The notes: generated by a model not told the origin, from the letters alone. DNA of 64,000 nt from Nonomuraea pusilla (GCF_900109355.1 NZ_FOBF01000025.1:62001-126000); one strand, 5' to 3'. Positions 1 to 8,029 are shown, counted from the stretch's first letter. Numbers and translations: made by a program.

Positions 1-178
1 ACGCGTCGATCCTGCCGCCGTCCGGCGCGAGCGTGGTGGCCAGGCACCGCAGCAGCGTGGTCTTGCCCGCGCCGTTCGGCCCGAGCAGGCCGGTCACGCC
101 CACGCCGAGCGTCAGGGTGAGGCCGTCGAGGGCCGCCCTGCGGCCGTACGTCTTGGTCAGGTCCTTGATCCGGATCAT
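1..178 (-). CDS. ABC transporter ATP-binding protein, N-terminal part (runs off left edge)
   Basis: Only the first ~59 residues are inside the window. The protein begins MIRIKDLTKTYGRR and contains a complete Walker A motif (GPNGAGKTTL, about residues 34-43), so it is an ABC-type ATPase that powers an exporter or importer at the membrane. Its ATG overlaps the TGA of the upstream gene in an ATGA arrangement, so it is translationally coupled to the zinc-finger membrane protein and the ECF sigma factor gene before it. That protein's transmembrane half may be the permease partner. The substrate cannot be told from this fragment. Confidence 0.9.
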   Translation of the reverse strand, partial: MIRIKDLTKTYGRRAALDGLTLTLGVGVTGLLGPNGAGKTTLLRCLATTLAPDGGRIDA

Positions 179-978
179 CCGGTGTCGGTCTCCCCTCTGG
201 TTCTCGCGGCACGCAGCCGCAGCAGCAGGACGGCGGCCGCCGCGGCGTACCCGATCTGGGCGGCCGGGGCGAACGCCGACACCCAGTCGCCGGCGAACCC
301 CGCCGCGCCGGCGACGGCCAGCCACAGCCCGGTCACGGCGAGCGCCGCCAGCGGGACGCGTACCAGGCGTGACAGCGCCAGGCAGGCCAGCGTCACCGCC
401 AGCGAGGGCAGCAGCCAGGCGGCGCACAGCCACGGCGGCGCGGGCAGCAGCGGCGAGGCCGCCCCGGCCAGGACGACCGCCGTCGACAGCACCGCGGCCG
501 CGCGCGTGAGCAGCAGCCGCGCCCCGGCCAGCGGGGTGGCCGCCAGCAGCTCGTACGCCGGGTCCACCCGCGGCCCGTACGCCAGAGCGATGCCGGCCGG
601 CGGCAGCACCGGCGCGGCGACCAGGAACGCCGGCACGAACGCGGGATCGACGCGGGCGGCGAGCACCGCGAACGCCAGCGCCGCCCCCACCGCCGCCAGC
701 CACGCCCTGCTCAGCGTCGGCGTCGCCATGAGCAGCCTGGCCAGGTGCGCGGGCACGCCGCAGCGCGCGAGCAGCCGCTCGGCCGGGCCCGGCCTGGGCG
801 CGACCAGCCGGGCCTCCAGCCGCCGCCACGACTCCTCCAGCCACTCCGGCTCGTACGGCACCGCCGCCCGGCACGCCGCGCACCGCGCCAGGTGGGTCTC
901 CACGGACATCGCGAGCGCGGGGTCGAGCCCGCCGCCGAGGTAGCCTTCGCGCAGATCGTCCGATACGTGCCAGGTCAT
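175..978 (-). CDS. zf-HC2 anti-sigma-like domain fused to a multi-pass membrane domain
   Basis: This 267-residue protein starts MTWHVSDDLREG. An N-terminal zinc-binding motif (HLARCAACR, H-x3-C-x2-C, near residue 33) is typical of anti-sigma factors that hold ECF sigma factors at the membrane. From about residue 95 there are roughly six hydrophobic segments, more than the single helix of ordinary anti-sigma factors and more like an ABC-2 type permease. ATGA overlaps link it to the ECF sigma gene upstream and the ABC ATPase gene downstream. I chose ATG 978 because it overlaps the sigma stop codon and precedes the zinc motif. It may act as both anti-sigma factor and transporter permease; this is inferred from the fusion and gene order. 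Confidence 0.8.
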   Translation of the reverse strand: MTWHVSDDLREGYLGGGLDPALAMSVETHLARCAACRAAVPYEPEWLEESWRRLEARLVAPRPGPAERLLARCGVPAHLARLLMATPTLSRAWLAAVGAALAFAVLAARVDPAFVPAFLVAAPVLPPAGIALAYGPRVDPAYELLAATPLAGARLLLTRAAAVLSTAVVLAGAASPLLPAPPWLCAAWLLPSLAVTLACLALSRLVRVPLAALAVTGLWLAVAGAAGFAGDWVSAFAPAAQIGYAAAAAVLLLRLRAARTRGETDTG

Positions 979-1547
979 GAGAGCTCCTCGCGCAGCCTGG
1001 CCCTGGCCCGCATCGCGCGGGTCTTGACCGTGCCTTCCGGGATGCCGAGGAGGCGGGCGGCCTCCCTGGTGGTGAGCCCGTCCAGGACGGTCGCCTGGAT
1101 GACGGCCCGCAGCTCCGGCGAGAGCCTGCGCAGCGCCGCGCCCAGGTCGCCGTGCTCGACCCCGAGCAGCACGACGTCCTCCGCCGACGCGACGGGCGAA
1201 CCCTCGCCGGGCTCCGCGCCGCCGCCGATCCAGCGCGAGCCGCGCCCCCGCAGCACCGAGACGAGCCGGCGGACGGCGATCGTCCACAGCCAGGCGGCCG
1301 GGTCGCCGCCCGCGAACCGGCTCGCCGACCGCCACACGGCGAGGAACGTCTCCTGGAGGGCGTCGTCCACGGCGTCGGGGTCGGCGCAGCGGCGGGTCAG
1401 CCTGGCGCGCAGCCACGGGGCGTGGCGGCGGTGCAGCAGGCGCAGCGCGGTCGTGCTGCGGGCGGCCACGGCGGCCACCAGCTCGGCGTCCGTGCTGTGG
1501 TCGCCCACCTCGGGCGGCTCGCGCCGCCAGGACGGGAACAGTCTCAC
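975..1547 (-). CDS. ECF-type RNA polymerase sigma factor
   Basis: This 190-residue protein has the sigma-70 region 2 pattern (DAVDDALQETFLAVWRSA, about residues 58-75) and a C-terminal region 4 helix-turn-helix (LTTREAARLLGIPEGTVKTR, about residues 157-176). Region 3 is absent, as in extracytoplasmic-function sigma factors. It directs RNA polymerase to a small regulon. Its stop overlaps the start of the zf-HC2 membrane protein, its presumed anti-sigma factor. No promoter could be assigned by eye in the short upstream region before the neighbouring pseudogene. Confidence 0.92.
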   Translation of the reverse strand: MRLFPSWRREPPEVGDHSTDAELVAAVAARSTTALRLLHRRHAPWLRARLTRRCADPDAVDDALQETFLAVWRSASRFAGGDPAAWLWTIAVRRLVSVLRGRGSRWIGGGAEPGEGSPVASAEDVVLLGVEHGDLGAALRRLSPELRAVIQATVLDGLTTREAARLLGIPEGTVKTRAMRARARLREELS

Positions 1548-1638
1548 ACCCCGTCTATCGCGCCCGGCCGCCGTCCCGGTTCGCGCGGCCCTCGCGGGCC
1601 GGTCGCCGTGGGCGGGGGCGGGGCGTCGGGATGGCGGC

Positions 1639-1883
1639 GTGCCGATCTTCTCCGCGCCCGACGGGACCGCGCTCGCCTACCAGGTGACGGGGGAGGGGGA
1701 GCCGCCGGCCTGCGCGCCGCCGAACCCTGGTTCCCGGAGGCGTTCGAGGCGCTGCGGGCCGTCTGGGCGGGCTCGGAGTCCGACGACGACCGGGACGCCG
1801 CCATGCCCTTCTTCTACGGCCGCTGGGACGAGACGGCCCGGGCGCACGCCGCCGTCGCCGCCTTCCTCGCCAGGGCGGCCTGA
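1639..1883 (+). pseudogene. Alpha/beta hydrolase remnant with internal deletion and frameshift
   Basis: A GTG-initiated frame gives VPIFSAPDGTALAYQVTGEG, the standard opening of an actinobacterial alpha/beta hydrolase. After about 25 residues the reading jumps to another frame that reads LRAAEPWFPEAFEALRAVWA and ends FYGRWDETARAHAA...FLARAA, which resembles an interior segment of the same family. The nucleophile elbow, the oxyanion-hole segment and the catalytic His are all missing. The simplest reading is a large internal deletion that fused the 5' end to a later part out of frame. No functional product is expected. Confidence 0.65.
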
Positions 1884-1899
1884 TCCGCCGCGGGAACGC

Positions 1900-2790
1900 T
1901 CAGGAAACGCCTGGCCGGCGCGGGGCGCGGGCCGGGGCGGGACGGGGCGTGGGGGACAGGTCCTGGGTGCCGACCACGGACAGGAGTTCCAGCTGGCCGG
2001 CCGCCGCGCTGCCCGGCGGGGCGGTGAAGAACAGCAGCCGCTGGCGGCCGTCCTCGCTGAACATGTTGTGGCAGTCCAGTTCGACCACGCCGAGCGACGG
2101 GTGGACGATCCGCTTGCGGTCGGAGCGGCGCAGCGCCACGTCGCCCGTCTCCCACAGCGCCGCGAACTCGGGGCTGCGCCGCCGCAGCGCGGCCACCATG
2201 CGGGCCACCCCCGGGTCGTCGCCGCGGCGGGCGGCCACCGCGCGCAGGTCCGCCACGAACCGCTGCGAATGGTACGGATGGTCCTCGGCCGGGTAGATGG
2301 CACGGGCGGCCGGGTCGGTGAACCAGCGGTGGACGAGGCTCGCCTCCGGCCCGCGCAGCCGCGGCGGCTCGCCGAGCAGCGCCGTGGCGAGCGCGTTCTG
2401 GGTCACGGTCTCGTGCAGGTCCGTGATGACCAGCGCCGGGGTCGTCGTCAGGCGGTCGAGCAGGGCCAGCAGGGCGGGCTGGACGTGCGTCTCAGGACCG
2501 CGCGCCGACGGCGGCACCGGCCGGTCGGCGAGGTGGAACAGGTGGTCGCGTTCGTCCCGGTCGAGGCGCAGCGCGCGGGCGAGCGCCGCCAGGGTCTGCG
2601 CCGACGGCTGAGCGCCGCGCCCCCGCTCGATCTCGGTGTAGTAGTCGGCCGACAGCCCGGCGAGCTGCGCCACCTCCTCGCGGCGCAGCCCGGGGACGCG
2701 GCGGCGGCTGCCCGGCCGCAGGCCGACGTCGGCCGGCCGGACGCGGTCGCGACGGGACTTGAGGAACGCCGCCAGTTCGGTGAGGTTCAC
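1900..2790 (-). CDS. XRE-family transcriptional regulator with MmyB-type ligand-binding domain
   Basis: This ~296-residue protein has an N-terminal Cro/C1 helix-turn-helix (LRREEVAQLAGLSADYYTEI, about residues 35-54) followed by a PAS-like MmyB domain (LVITDLHETVTQNALATALL onward). This is the architecture of actinobacterial repressors and activators that control a divergently transcribed oxidoreductase. I chose the GTG at 2790 because the family begins with an ELxxFLxSRRxRxxPxDVGL segment immediately after the start; the GGAGGG just upstream is unusually close. The gene diverges from the SDR/tautomerase pair, and a perfect 10-bp inverted repeat lies between them, probably its own operator. 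Confidence 0.9.
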   Translation of the reverse strand: MNLTELAAFLKSRRDRVRPADVGLRPGSRRRVPGLRREEVAQLAGLSADYYTEIERGRGAQPSAQTLAALARALRLDRDERDHLFHLADRPVPPSARGPETHVQPALLALLDRLTTTPALVITDLHETVTQNALATALLGEPPRLRGPEASLVHRWFTDPAARAIYPAEDHPYHSQRFVADLRAVAARRGDDPGVARMVAALRRRSPEFAALWETGDVALRRSDRKRIVHPSLGVVELDCHNMFSEDGRQRLLFFTAPPGSAAAGQLELLSVVGTQDLSPTPRPAPARAPRRPGVS

Positions 2791-2845
2791 CCCTCCATTG
2801 TCGTCCCCCGGCTCGGGCGCAACCAGGGGACGCCGACCCCAGGGT

Positions 2846-2867
2846 GAGCTCAGCCCTGGCTGAGCTC
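2846..2867. promoter_or_regulatory. Perfect palindromic operator between XRE regulator and SDR
   Basis: GAGCTCAGCC, then CT, then GGCTGAGCTC: two perfect 10-bp arms around a 2-bp centre, extended by two more matching pairs outside. It lies 56 bp upstream of the regulator start and 115 bp upstream of the SDR start, the expected place for an autoregulatory site of the XRE protein. Confidence 0.7.
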
Positions 2868-2982
2868 GCCGGGCGGACCGAAGGTGGACACCGGACACCG
2901 GGGAGCACCCGGGACGCGGGCCGCGGTGTCCCGCACCGCACGGCGAGCAACCGCCGAGCAACCGTCAAGCAGAGGAGCACTC

Positions 2983-3738
2983 ATGTCCGTGTCAGGAGCA
3001 CAGGCGGGAACCGGGCGGGTGGCGATCGTCACCGGCGGCTCTCGCGGCATCGGCCGCGAGAGCGCCCGCCGTCTGGCCGCCGACGGCCACGCCGTGGTCG
3101 TCGGCTACGCGGGCGACCGCGACGCCGCCGACGGCGCCGTCAAGGAGATCGCCGCCGCCGGGGGCCGCGCGCTCGCCGTGCGCGCCGACGTCGCCGACGA
3201 GCACGCCGTCGCCGCCATGTTCGAGACGGCGCGGTCCGAGTTCGGCGGCGTGGACGTCGTCGTCCACGCCGCCGGCCGCATCGCGCTGTCGGCCGTCGCC
3301 GACCTGGACCTGGCCGAGCTGGACGCCCTGCACCGCACCAACATCCGCGGCACCTTCGTGGTGGCCCAGCAGGCCGCCCGCCACCTGCGCGGGGGCGGCG
3401 CGCTCATCACCTTCTCCACGTCGGTGGTGGGCCTGGCCGTCCCCACGTACGGGGCCTACAGCGCCAGCAAGGGAGCCGTGGAGGCGCTCACCATGATCCT
3501 CGCCAGGGAGTTGCGCGGCCGGGACGTGACCGTCAACGCCGTGGCCCCCGGCCCCACCGCGACCGACCTGTTCCTCGACGGCAAGGACGAGGATGCGGTC
3601 GCCCGGCTGGCCGCCCAGTCGCCGCTGGAGCGCATCGGCACCCCGGCCGACATCGCCGAGGTGGTCGCCTTCCTCGCCTCCCCGGCGGGCCACTGGGTCA
3701 ACGGGCAGGTCGTCCGGGCGAACGGCGCGATCGTCTGA
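2983..3738 (+). CDS. Short-chain dehydrogenase/reductase (SDR)
   Basis: A classical 251-residue SDR that uses NAD(P)H to reduce or oxidise a carbonyl/alcohol. Visible motifs are the Rossmann glycine motif TGGSRGIGR (near residue 17), the HAAG structural motif, a catalytic Ser in TFSTSVVG and the YxxxK pair in YGAYSASKGA. The later PGPTATDLF segment is also typical. The ATG at 2983 follows a good GAGGAG ribosome site. It is followed 74 bp later by a small tautomerase, so the pair probably form an operon acting on the same small carbonyl compound. The divergent XRE regulator and palindrome upstream probably control it. The substrate is unknown. Confidence 0.93.
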   Translation: MSVSGAQAGTGRVAIVTGGSRGIGRESARRLAADGHAVVVGYAGDRDAADGAVKEIAAAGGRALAVRADVADEHAVAAMFETARSEFGGVDVVVHAAGRIALSAVADLDLAELDALHRTNIRGTFVVAQQAARHLRGGGALITFSTSVVGLAVPTYGAYSASKGAVEALTMILARELRGRDVTVNAVAPGPTATDLFLDGKDEDAVARLAAQSPLERIGTPADIAEVVAFLASPAGHWVNGQVVRANGAIV

Positions 3739-3812
3739 CGCCTCCGGCCCGCGCCGCTCGGGCGCGGAAAGCGCCCGCTCACCACGACCCGACCACGCTG
3801 AGAAGGATCATC

Positions 3813-4028
3813 ATGCCGTTCGCCAACTTCAAGGTCCCCGCCGGCACCCTCACCGCCGAGCAGAAGCGGCTCATCGTCGCCCGCACCACCGACCTGTACG
3901 CCGAGGTCTACGGCGAGCGGGCGCGGGCCACGACGGTGGTGCTCGTGGAGGAGGTGACCGACGGCGGCTGGGGCGTCGGGGGCGCCGTCCTCACCCTGGC
4001 CGCCCTCCAGGGCGACGTGACGGGCTGA
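3813..4028 (+). CDS. 4-oxalocrotonate tautomerase-family protein
   Basis: A 71-residue protein beginning MPFANFKVPAGTLTAEQKRL. The N-terminal Pro exposed after Met removal is the catalytic base of the tautomerase superfamily, and the length matches the 60-75 residue family range. EVYGERARATTVVLVEEV corresponds to the conserved second half. AAGGA upstream serves as ribosome site. It probably acts with the SDR encoded just before it. A 9-bp-stem hairpin follows 26 bp downstream. The physiological substrate cannot be deduced. Confidence 0.88.
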   Translation: MPFANFKVPAGTLTAEQKRLIVARTTDLYAEVYGERARATTVVLVEEVTDGGWGVGGAVLTLAALQGDVTG

Positions 4029-4054
4029 GCCGTCGGACGCCGGGGCCGCCCTGG

Positions 4055-4076
4055 GGAGCGCCGTCCGCGGCGCTCC
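4055..4076 (+). terminator. Hairpin terminator after the SDR-tautomerase unit
   Basis: GGAGCGCCG-TCCG-CGGCGCTCC forms a perfect 9-bp stem with a 4-nt loop just after the tautomerase stop. No T-tract follows, which is usual in very GC-rich actinomycetes. Confidence 0.55.
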
Positions 4077-4355
4077 GTGCGTCTCCTGGAAGTCCACCCG
4101 CCGCGGTTGCGCGATCACGTACGGCGTGGCAGGGTATGACCGCTCTCGCAGTGACATCACCTTTCGAAGGACTGAAGCCCATGATCTCGGCGTCCCTCAG
4201 CGGCCGCCGCCGGCACTGACCGGTCCGCGCTCCGCGGTCCCGGCGCCAGCCTGCCGAGCCCCGTCTCGCGGCGGCCCCACGTTCTCCGGTTCCGCGCCAG
4301 GCCTCGCACGCCTGAGCGCATCCATCCGTCGTCATACGTGAGGTCATCACCAATC
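4077..4355. other. Intergenic region with a possible 27-codon ORF
   Basis: An ATG at 4136 preceded directly by AGGG opens a 27-codon frame (MTALAVTSPFEGLKPMISAS..., stop ending at 4219). It could be a leader peptide for the acetyltransferase downstream or chance. Its codon use is less GC-biased than its neighbours. I see no convincing promoter, riboswitch or RNA gene here. Confidence 0.25.
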
Positions 4356-5108
4356 ATGGGCATCGATGTCCAGACTTTCGCCGTGTCCAACCTGCGCCGC
4401 CGTCCCGTGGTCGTCGAGACCGGGGGCTTCGTCGCGGGGTTCGACCCCGGCACCACCAGCCCGTACGTCAACTACGCCACGCCGCTGCCCGGAGCCACGC
4501 CGGGGGCGTCGGACGTCGCCGCGCTGGTCGCGGCGTTCCGTGAGCGCGGCCTGAAGCCGCGCCTGGAGTTCGCGCCCGACGCGGCGCCCGCCGTGGAACC
4601 CGCGCTGCGCGAGGCCGGGTTCACCGTGGAGGAGGTGCACGAGTACCTCGTCTGCGACGCCGGCACGCTCGCGCGGCCCGCCTCGCCGGGGCTGCTCGTG
4701 GAGACGCCGTCCACCGACGACGACTACACCGCGATCGACGCCGCCCTGGCGGAGGCGTTCGGCGGGGTGTTCGCCTCGTCGCCGGAGGGCGCGGCGCGGC
4801 TGCGGCGCGTCCAGGAGGGCGGCGGGGCCGTGCGGTTCGTCCGCGCGCCCGACGGCGGCTGCGCCGGCGGGGCGTCCTGCTCCGCGCCGGCCGCTGGCAC
4901 CGCCGAGCTGGCGGGCGTCGGCACCCGTCCCGCCTTCCGCGGCCGCGGCATCGCCGCGGCGGTCACCGCCGCGCTGACCGAGGCGATGCTCGCCCAGGGG
5001 GCGGCGACGGTCTGGCTGGAGTACGGCGGCGAGGGGTCGCGGCGCGTCTACGAGCGCGTCGGCTTCCGGCCGCAGGGCACCCGCCTGTACATGTCGCTCG
5101 GCACCTGA
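4356..5108 (+). CDS. GNAT-family N-acetyltransferase
   Basis: About 250 residues starting MGIDVQTFAVSNLRRRP. The C-terminal half carries the GNAT acetyl-CoA loop and fold: LAGVGTRPAFRGRGIAAAVTAALTEAM (R/Q-x-x-G-x-A/G pattern in RGRGIA), then VWLEYGGEGSRRVYERVGFRPQGTRLYM, the usual beta5-alpha4 region ending in ERVGF. The N-terminal half is a divergent, probably degenerate second GNAT-like domain. A GAGGT ribosome site about 11 nt upstream supports ATG 4356 over a GTG at 4338. It transfers an acetyl group to an amine substrate that cannot be predicted. Confidence 0.88.
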   Translation: MGIDVQTFAVSNLRRRPVVVETGGFVAGFDPGTTSPYVNYATPLPGATPGASDVAALVAAFRERGLKPRLEFAPDAAPAVEPALREAGFTVEEVHEYLVCDAGTLARPASPGLLVETPSTDDDYTAIDAALAEAFGGVFASSPEGAARLRRVQEGGGAVRFVRAPDGGCAGGASCSAPAAGTAELAGVGTRPAFRGRGIAAAVTAALTEAMLAQGAATVWLEYGGEGSRRVYERVGFRPQGTRLYMSLGT

Positions 5109-5199
5109 CGACCACCACGCGGCCCACCCGCCCGCTCGTGATCCCGGCGCCTCGCCGACGGGGTGCGCGCCGGCCGGACCCGGGCTCCCGTCAGCCGGC

Positions 5200-5397
5200 G
5201 TGGGCGATGTCCGGTTCCCGTTCCCGGACGGACCCGCCGGCGCTTCCCAGGGAGCCGCCTTCGGGGTGACAGGCGTGCTGACCCGCGTCGGCGGCGAGCA
5301 CGACCTGTCGCTCGCCCAGCTACGGGTGCTCGGCATCCTCCGCGACCGCCGCGCCGCGTCACCGAACTGGCCGGGCGAGTGGAGGACGAGGTGCCGC
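5200..5397 (+). pseudogene. MarR-family regulator remnant with internal deletion
   Basis: One frame reads VTGVLTRVGGEHDLSLAQLRVLGILRDRR, the characteristic dimerisation/first-helix segment of a MarR regulator. It then shifts about 8 codons before a stretch reading RRVTELAGRVEDEVPL, which matches the C-terminal helix of the same family. The DNA-binding winged helix between them is missing. The 3' end also lacks a stop codon before meeting the convergent response-regulator gene. It is a deletion scar and not expected to function. Confidence 0.65.
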
Positions 5398-6057
5398 TCA
5401 GGTCACCAGGCCCCTGCGGTAGGCGTAGACCACCGCCTGCACGCGGTCACGCAGGTCGAGCTTGGTGAGGATGCGCGACACGTACGTCTTGACGGTCTCC
5501 TGGCTGATCACCAGGGTGGCGGCGATCTCGCTGTTGGACAGGCCGTCGGCGATGAGGCGCAGCACCTCCAGCTCGCGCGGCGTCAGCGCGGTGTCGTCCG
5601 GCGTGTCCTGGGCGGGGCGGATCCGGGCCGCGTACCGGCCGACGAGCTGCCGCGTCACCTCGGGGGCCAGCAGCGCGGCGCCGGTGGCGACGGTGCGGAT
5701 GCCGTGCAGGAGCTGCGCCGGCGGGGCGTCCTTCAGCAGGAACCCGCTCGCCCCCGCCCGCAGCGCCTCGTAGACGTACTCGTCCAGGTTGAACGTCGTC
5801 ACCACCAGCACCTTGACGGGGTCCGGCACCCCGGCGCCGGCCAGCCGGCGGGTCGCCTCGATGCCGTCGAGCACCGGCATGCGCACGTCCATCACCACGA
5901 TGTCGGGGTTCAGCCGGCGGGCGAGGTCGACCGCGGCGCGGCCGTCGCCGCACTCGCCCACCACCTCCAGGTCGGGCTGCGCGTCGATGATCGTCGCGAA
6001 GCCGGTGCGGATCAGCGCCTGGTCGTCGCAGACCAGGACCCGGATCGGCGCGCTCAC
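5398..6057 (-). CDS. NarL/LuxR-type response regulator
   Basis: This 219-residue protein has an N-terminal receiver domain (VLVCDDQALIRTGF; phosphoacceptor Asp57 in VVMDVRMP; Thr/Lys switch residues in VVTTF and LLKD) and a C-terminal LuxR helix-turn-helix (LTPRELEVLRLIADGLSNSE, then TVKTYVSRILTKLDLRDR). It is the output of the histidine kinase immediately upstream, with a 4-nt ATGA overlap. As last gene of the CPBP-kinase-regulator operon it likely binds the duplicated element present upstream of both its own operon and the divergent lipoprotein hydrolase gene. That last point is inferred from gene order. Confidence 0.94.
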   Translation of the reverse strand: MSAPIRVLVCDDQALIRTGFATIIDAQPDLEVVGECGDGRAAVDLARRLNPDIVVMDVRMPVLDGIEATRRLAGAGVPDPVKVLVVTTFNLDEYVYEALRAGASGFLLKDAPPAQLLHGIRTVATGAALLAPEVTRQLVGRYAARIRPAQDTPDDTALTPRELEVLRLIADGLSNSEIAATLVISQETVKTYVSRILTKLDLRDRVQAVVYAYRRGLVT

Positions 6058-7211
6058 GACGGGCTCCCGGCGGGGATGCGGGCCCGCACGACGAAGCCGC
6101 CGCCCGCCTGCCGGTCGGCGATGAACTCGCCGCCCAGGGCTTCGACCCGCTCGCGGAGCCCGGCGAGGCCGTGCCCGCTCCCGCCGGGAGAGGCGGTGGC
6201 CCGGGAGCCGGAACCGTCGGTGCTGACCGCCACGCTGATCTCCTTCTCGCCGTAGCGCACGTGGACCACGGTGGGGCTGCCGTGGGCGTGCTTGAGCGCG
6301 TTCGTCAGGGCCTCCTGGACGACCCTATAGGTCACGAACTCGGCGCTGCCCGCCGATTCCGCGGGCACGCCCTCCTCGGTGAACTCCACCGGCTGCCCGG
6401 CCCGGCGGGTCTGCTCCACGAGGGTGTGGAGCTCGCCGGCGGAGGGCATGCCGGCGTCGGTGTCGTGATCGGCTTTGAGCAGGTCGAGCATGTGCCGCAG
6501 GTCGGCGATGGCCCTCCGGCCGGTGTCGGTGACGGCGCTCAGCGTCGCGTCGAGGCGGTCGGGGGCGGCGGTCAGGTAACGCGCGGCCTCGGCCTGCACG
6601 ACCATCGCCGTCACGTGGTGGGTCACGACGTCGTGGAGCTCGCGGGCGATCCGGGTGCGTTCGGCGGCGCGGGTGGCCTCGGCGACGTGGCGGCGGCGGT
6701 CCGCCTCGGCGGCGCGGGTGGAGCGCAGCCAGGCCCCGATGCCCCACGCGAGGGCCAGGGCCAGGTAGAACACCACGTACCCTTCCGGCTTCTCGGTCGC
6801 GCCGATCCGCCCGAGCGCGACCGCCAGCGGCACGTACGCCAGCGAGAGGAGCAGCACGGTGACGCGCCGGTGGCGCTCCAGGTGGGCGCCGGCGCTGATG
6901 AGCGCGATGGGCAGCGCGTTGCTCGCCAGCACGTGGTAGCCGTAGAGCTGGTCGAGGGCGAAGCCGAGCGACACCAGAACCAGGCACACGACCGGCCACC
7001 GGCGGCGCACGGCGAGCGGAAGGCACTCCAGGGCGATCACCACGAGCGCCGGCGCGTCGAAGGGGCGGACCGGCAGGTCGCCGACCTGCGTCCCCTTGCC
7101 GTGCAGCGCCGGCAGAAGCGACAGGACGGCCAGCAGCAGCCCGAACGGGAGATCCCGGGCCACGACGTCGCACCGCCGCCACCGCTCCGTGGCCCGCCGC
7201 AGATCGATCAT
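6054..7211 (-). CDS. Two-component sensor histidine kinase (HisKA_3 type)
   Basis: This ~385-residue membrane kinase has about five or six transmembrane segments in residues 20-160, a dimerisation/phosphotransfer domain with His193 in ARELHDVVTHH, and a HATPase domain with N-box VVQEALTNALKHA and glycine box GHGLAGLRERVEALGG. It autophosphorylates and passes phosphate to the response regulator whose gene overlaps its stop codon. Its own ATG overlaps the CPBP protease stop, so the three proteins are coupled. There is no large extracellular loop, so it probably senses the membrane or a membrane partner such as the CPBP protein. Confidence 0.93.
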   Translation of the reverse strand: MIDLRRATERWRRCDVVARDLPFGLLLAVLSLLPALHGKGTQVGDLPVRPFDAPALVVIALECLPLAVRRRWPVVCLVLVSLGFALDQLYGYHVLASNALPIALISAGAHLERHRRVTVLLLSLAYVPLAVALGRIGATEKPEGYVVFYLALALAWGIGAWLRSTRAAEADRRRHVAEATRAAERTRIARELHDVVTHHVTAMVVQAEAARYLTAAPDRLDATLSAVTDTGRRAIADLRHMLDLLKADHDTDAGMPSAGELHTLVEQTRRAGQPVEFTEEGVPAESAGSAEFVTYRVVQEALTNALKHAHGSPTVVHVRYGEKEISVAVSTDGSGSRATASPGGSGHGLAGLRERVEALGGEFIADRQAGGGFVVRARIPAGSPS

Positions 7212-8029
7212 CGGGCGAGCGTAGCGCCGGCGCGGCGGCGGAGCGGGACCACGTTGCCACGCCGGCGGGCCAGCCACATGAACACGACCGTCAGCACCAG
7301 GCCGAACACCACCGCGTACGGGCTCGCCTCCGGCCCGAACCCGCCGCCCGTGAGCAGGGCGGGCCCCGACGTCACGCCCTGCAGCAGCCCCTGTGTGGCG
7401 CCGTTGCCCGAGACCTCGGTGCTGAAGATCCCGGCCGCCGCGAAGTTCCAGCCGAAGTGCAGGCCGATCGGCACCCACAGGGTGCGGGTGGCGGCGTAGG
7501 CGGCGGCGAGCATGCCCCCCGCCTCGATCGCGATGGCGATCGCGCCCCACAGGTCGGCGTGCGGGTTCGTCAGGTGCATCAGGCCGAACACCAGGCCGGT
7601 CAGCGTCAGCGACAGCCAGGTGCCGATCCATCCCTCGACGATCCGGAACAGGATGCCGCGGAACAGCAGCTCCTCCGTCACCGCGGCGGCGGCCATGAAG
7701 CCGAGCAGCCCGACCGCGCCCGTCACCGAGCCGAGGCCGTCGACCCGGTAGTACCCGAGGAAGGCGATGTTCGCGATGACGGCCGCGAACATCCCGGCAC
7801 CGATCAGCAGCCCCCGGAAGGCGGCCGCGAAGGCCCCCTTCCCGGCCACCTCCACCGGCGCGCGGCCCTCGGACCACCGCACCGCCCAGGCGTACACGAA
7901 CACCGCGAGCACGGCCGTCGCGACGCCGAGCACCAGGGTGAGAACCGCGTTCCCCTGCACCGCGCCCACGATCGCGCCGCCGACGAAGGCGACCAGCGCG
8001 ACGGGCACGAGCTGTTTCAACAACCGCAT
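7208..8029 (-). CDS. CPBP-family intramembrane metalloprotease (Abi/CAAX type)
   Basis: This 273-residue integral membrane protein has about eight hydrophobic segments. The family signature motifs are present: EELLFRG (the Glu-Glu-x-x-x-Arg motif, near residue 119), FGLMH (motif 2 His) and HFGWN (motif 3). These bind the catalytic metal in Rce1-like CPBP enzymes. It is the first gene of an operon with a histidine kinase and response regulator. It may process a membrane signal peptide or modify the sensor, but bacterial CPBP substrates are mostly unknown and this is inference. The promoter lies in the long inverted repeat upstream. Confidence 0.9.
   Translation of the reverse strand: MRLLKQLVPVALVAFVGGAIVGAVQGNAVLTLVLGVATAVLAVFVYAWAVRWSEGRAPVEVAGKGAFAAAFRGLLIGAGMFAAVIANIAFLGYYRVDGLGSVTGAVGLLGFMAAAAVTEELLFRGILFRIVEGWIGTWLSLTLTGLVFGLMHLTNPHADLWGAIAIAIEAGGMLAAAYAATRTLWVPIGLHFGWNFAAAGIFSTEVSGNGATQGLLQGVTSGPALLTGGGFGPEASPYAVVFGLVLTVVFMWLARRRGNVVPLRRRAGATLAR

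Noticed and set aside
4136..4219. 27-codon ORF before the acetyltransferase
   Set aside because: A ribosome site touches the ATG, codon bias is weak and no leader-peptide features (codon runs, attenuator) are seen. It is noted only as a possibility in the intergenic entry.
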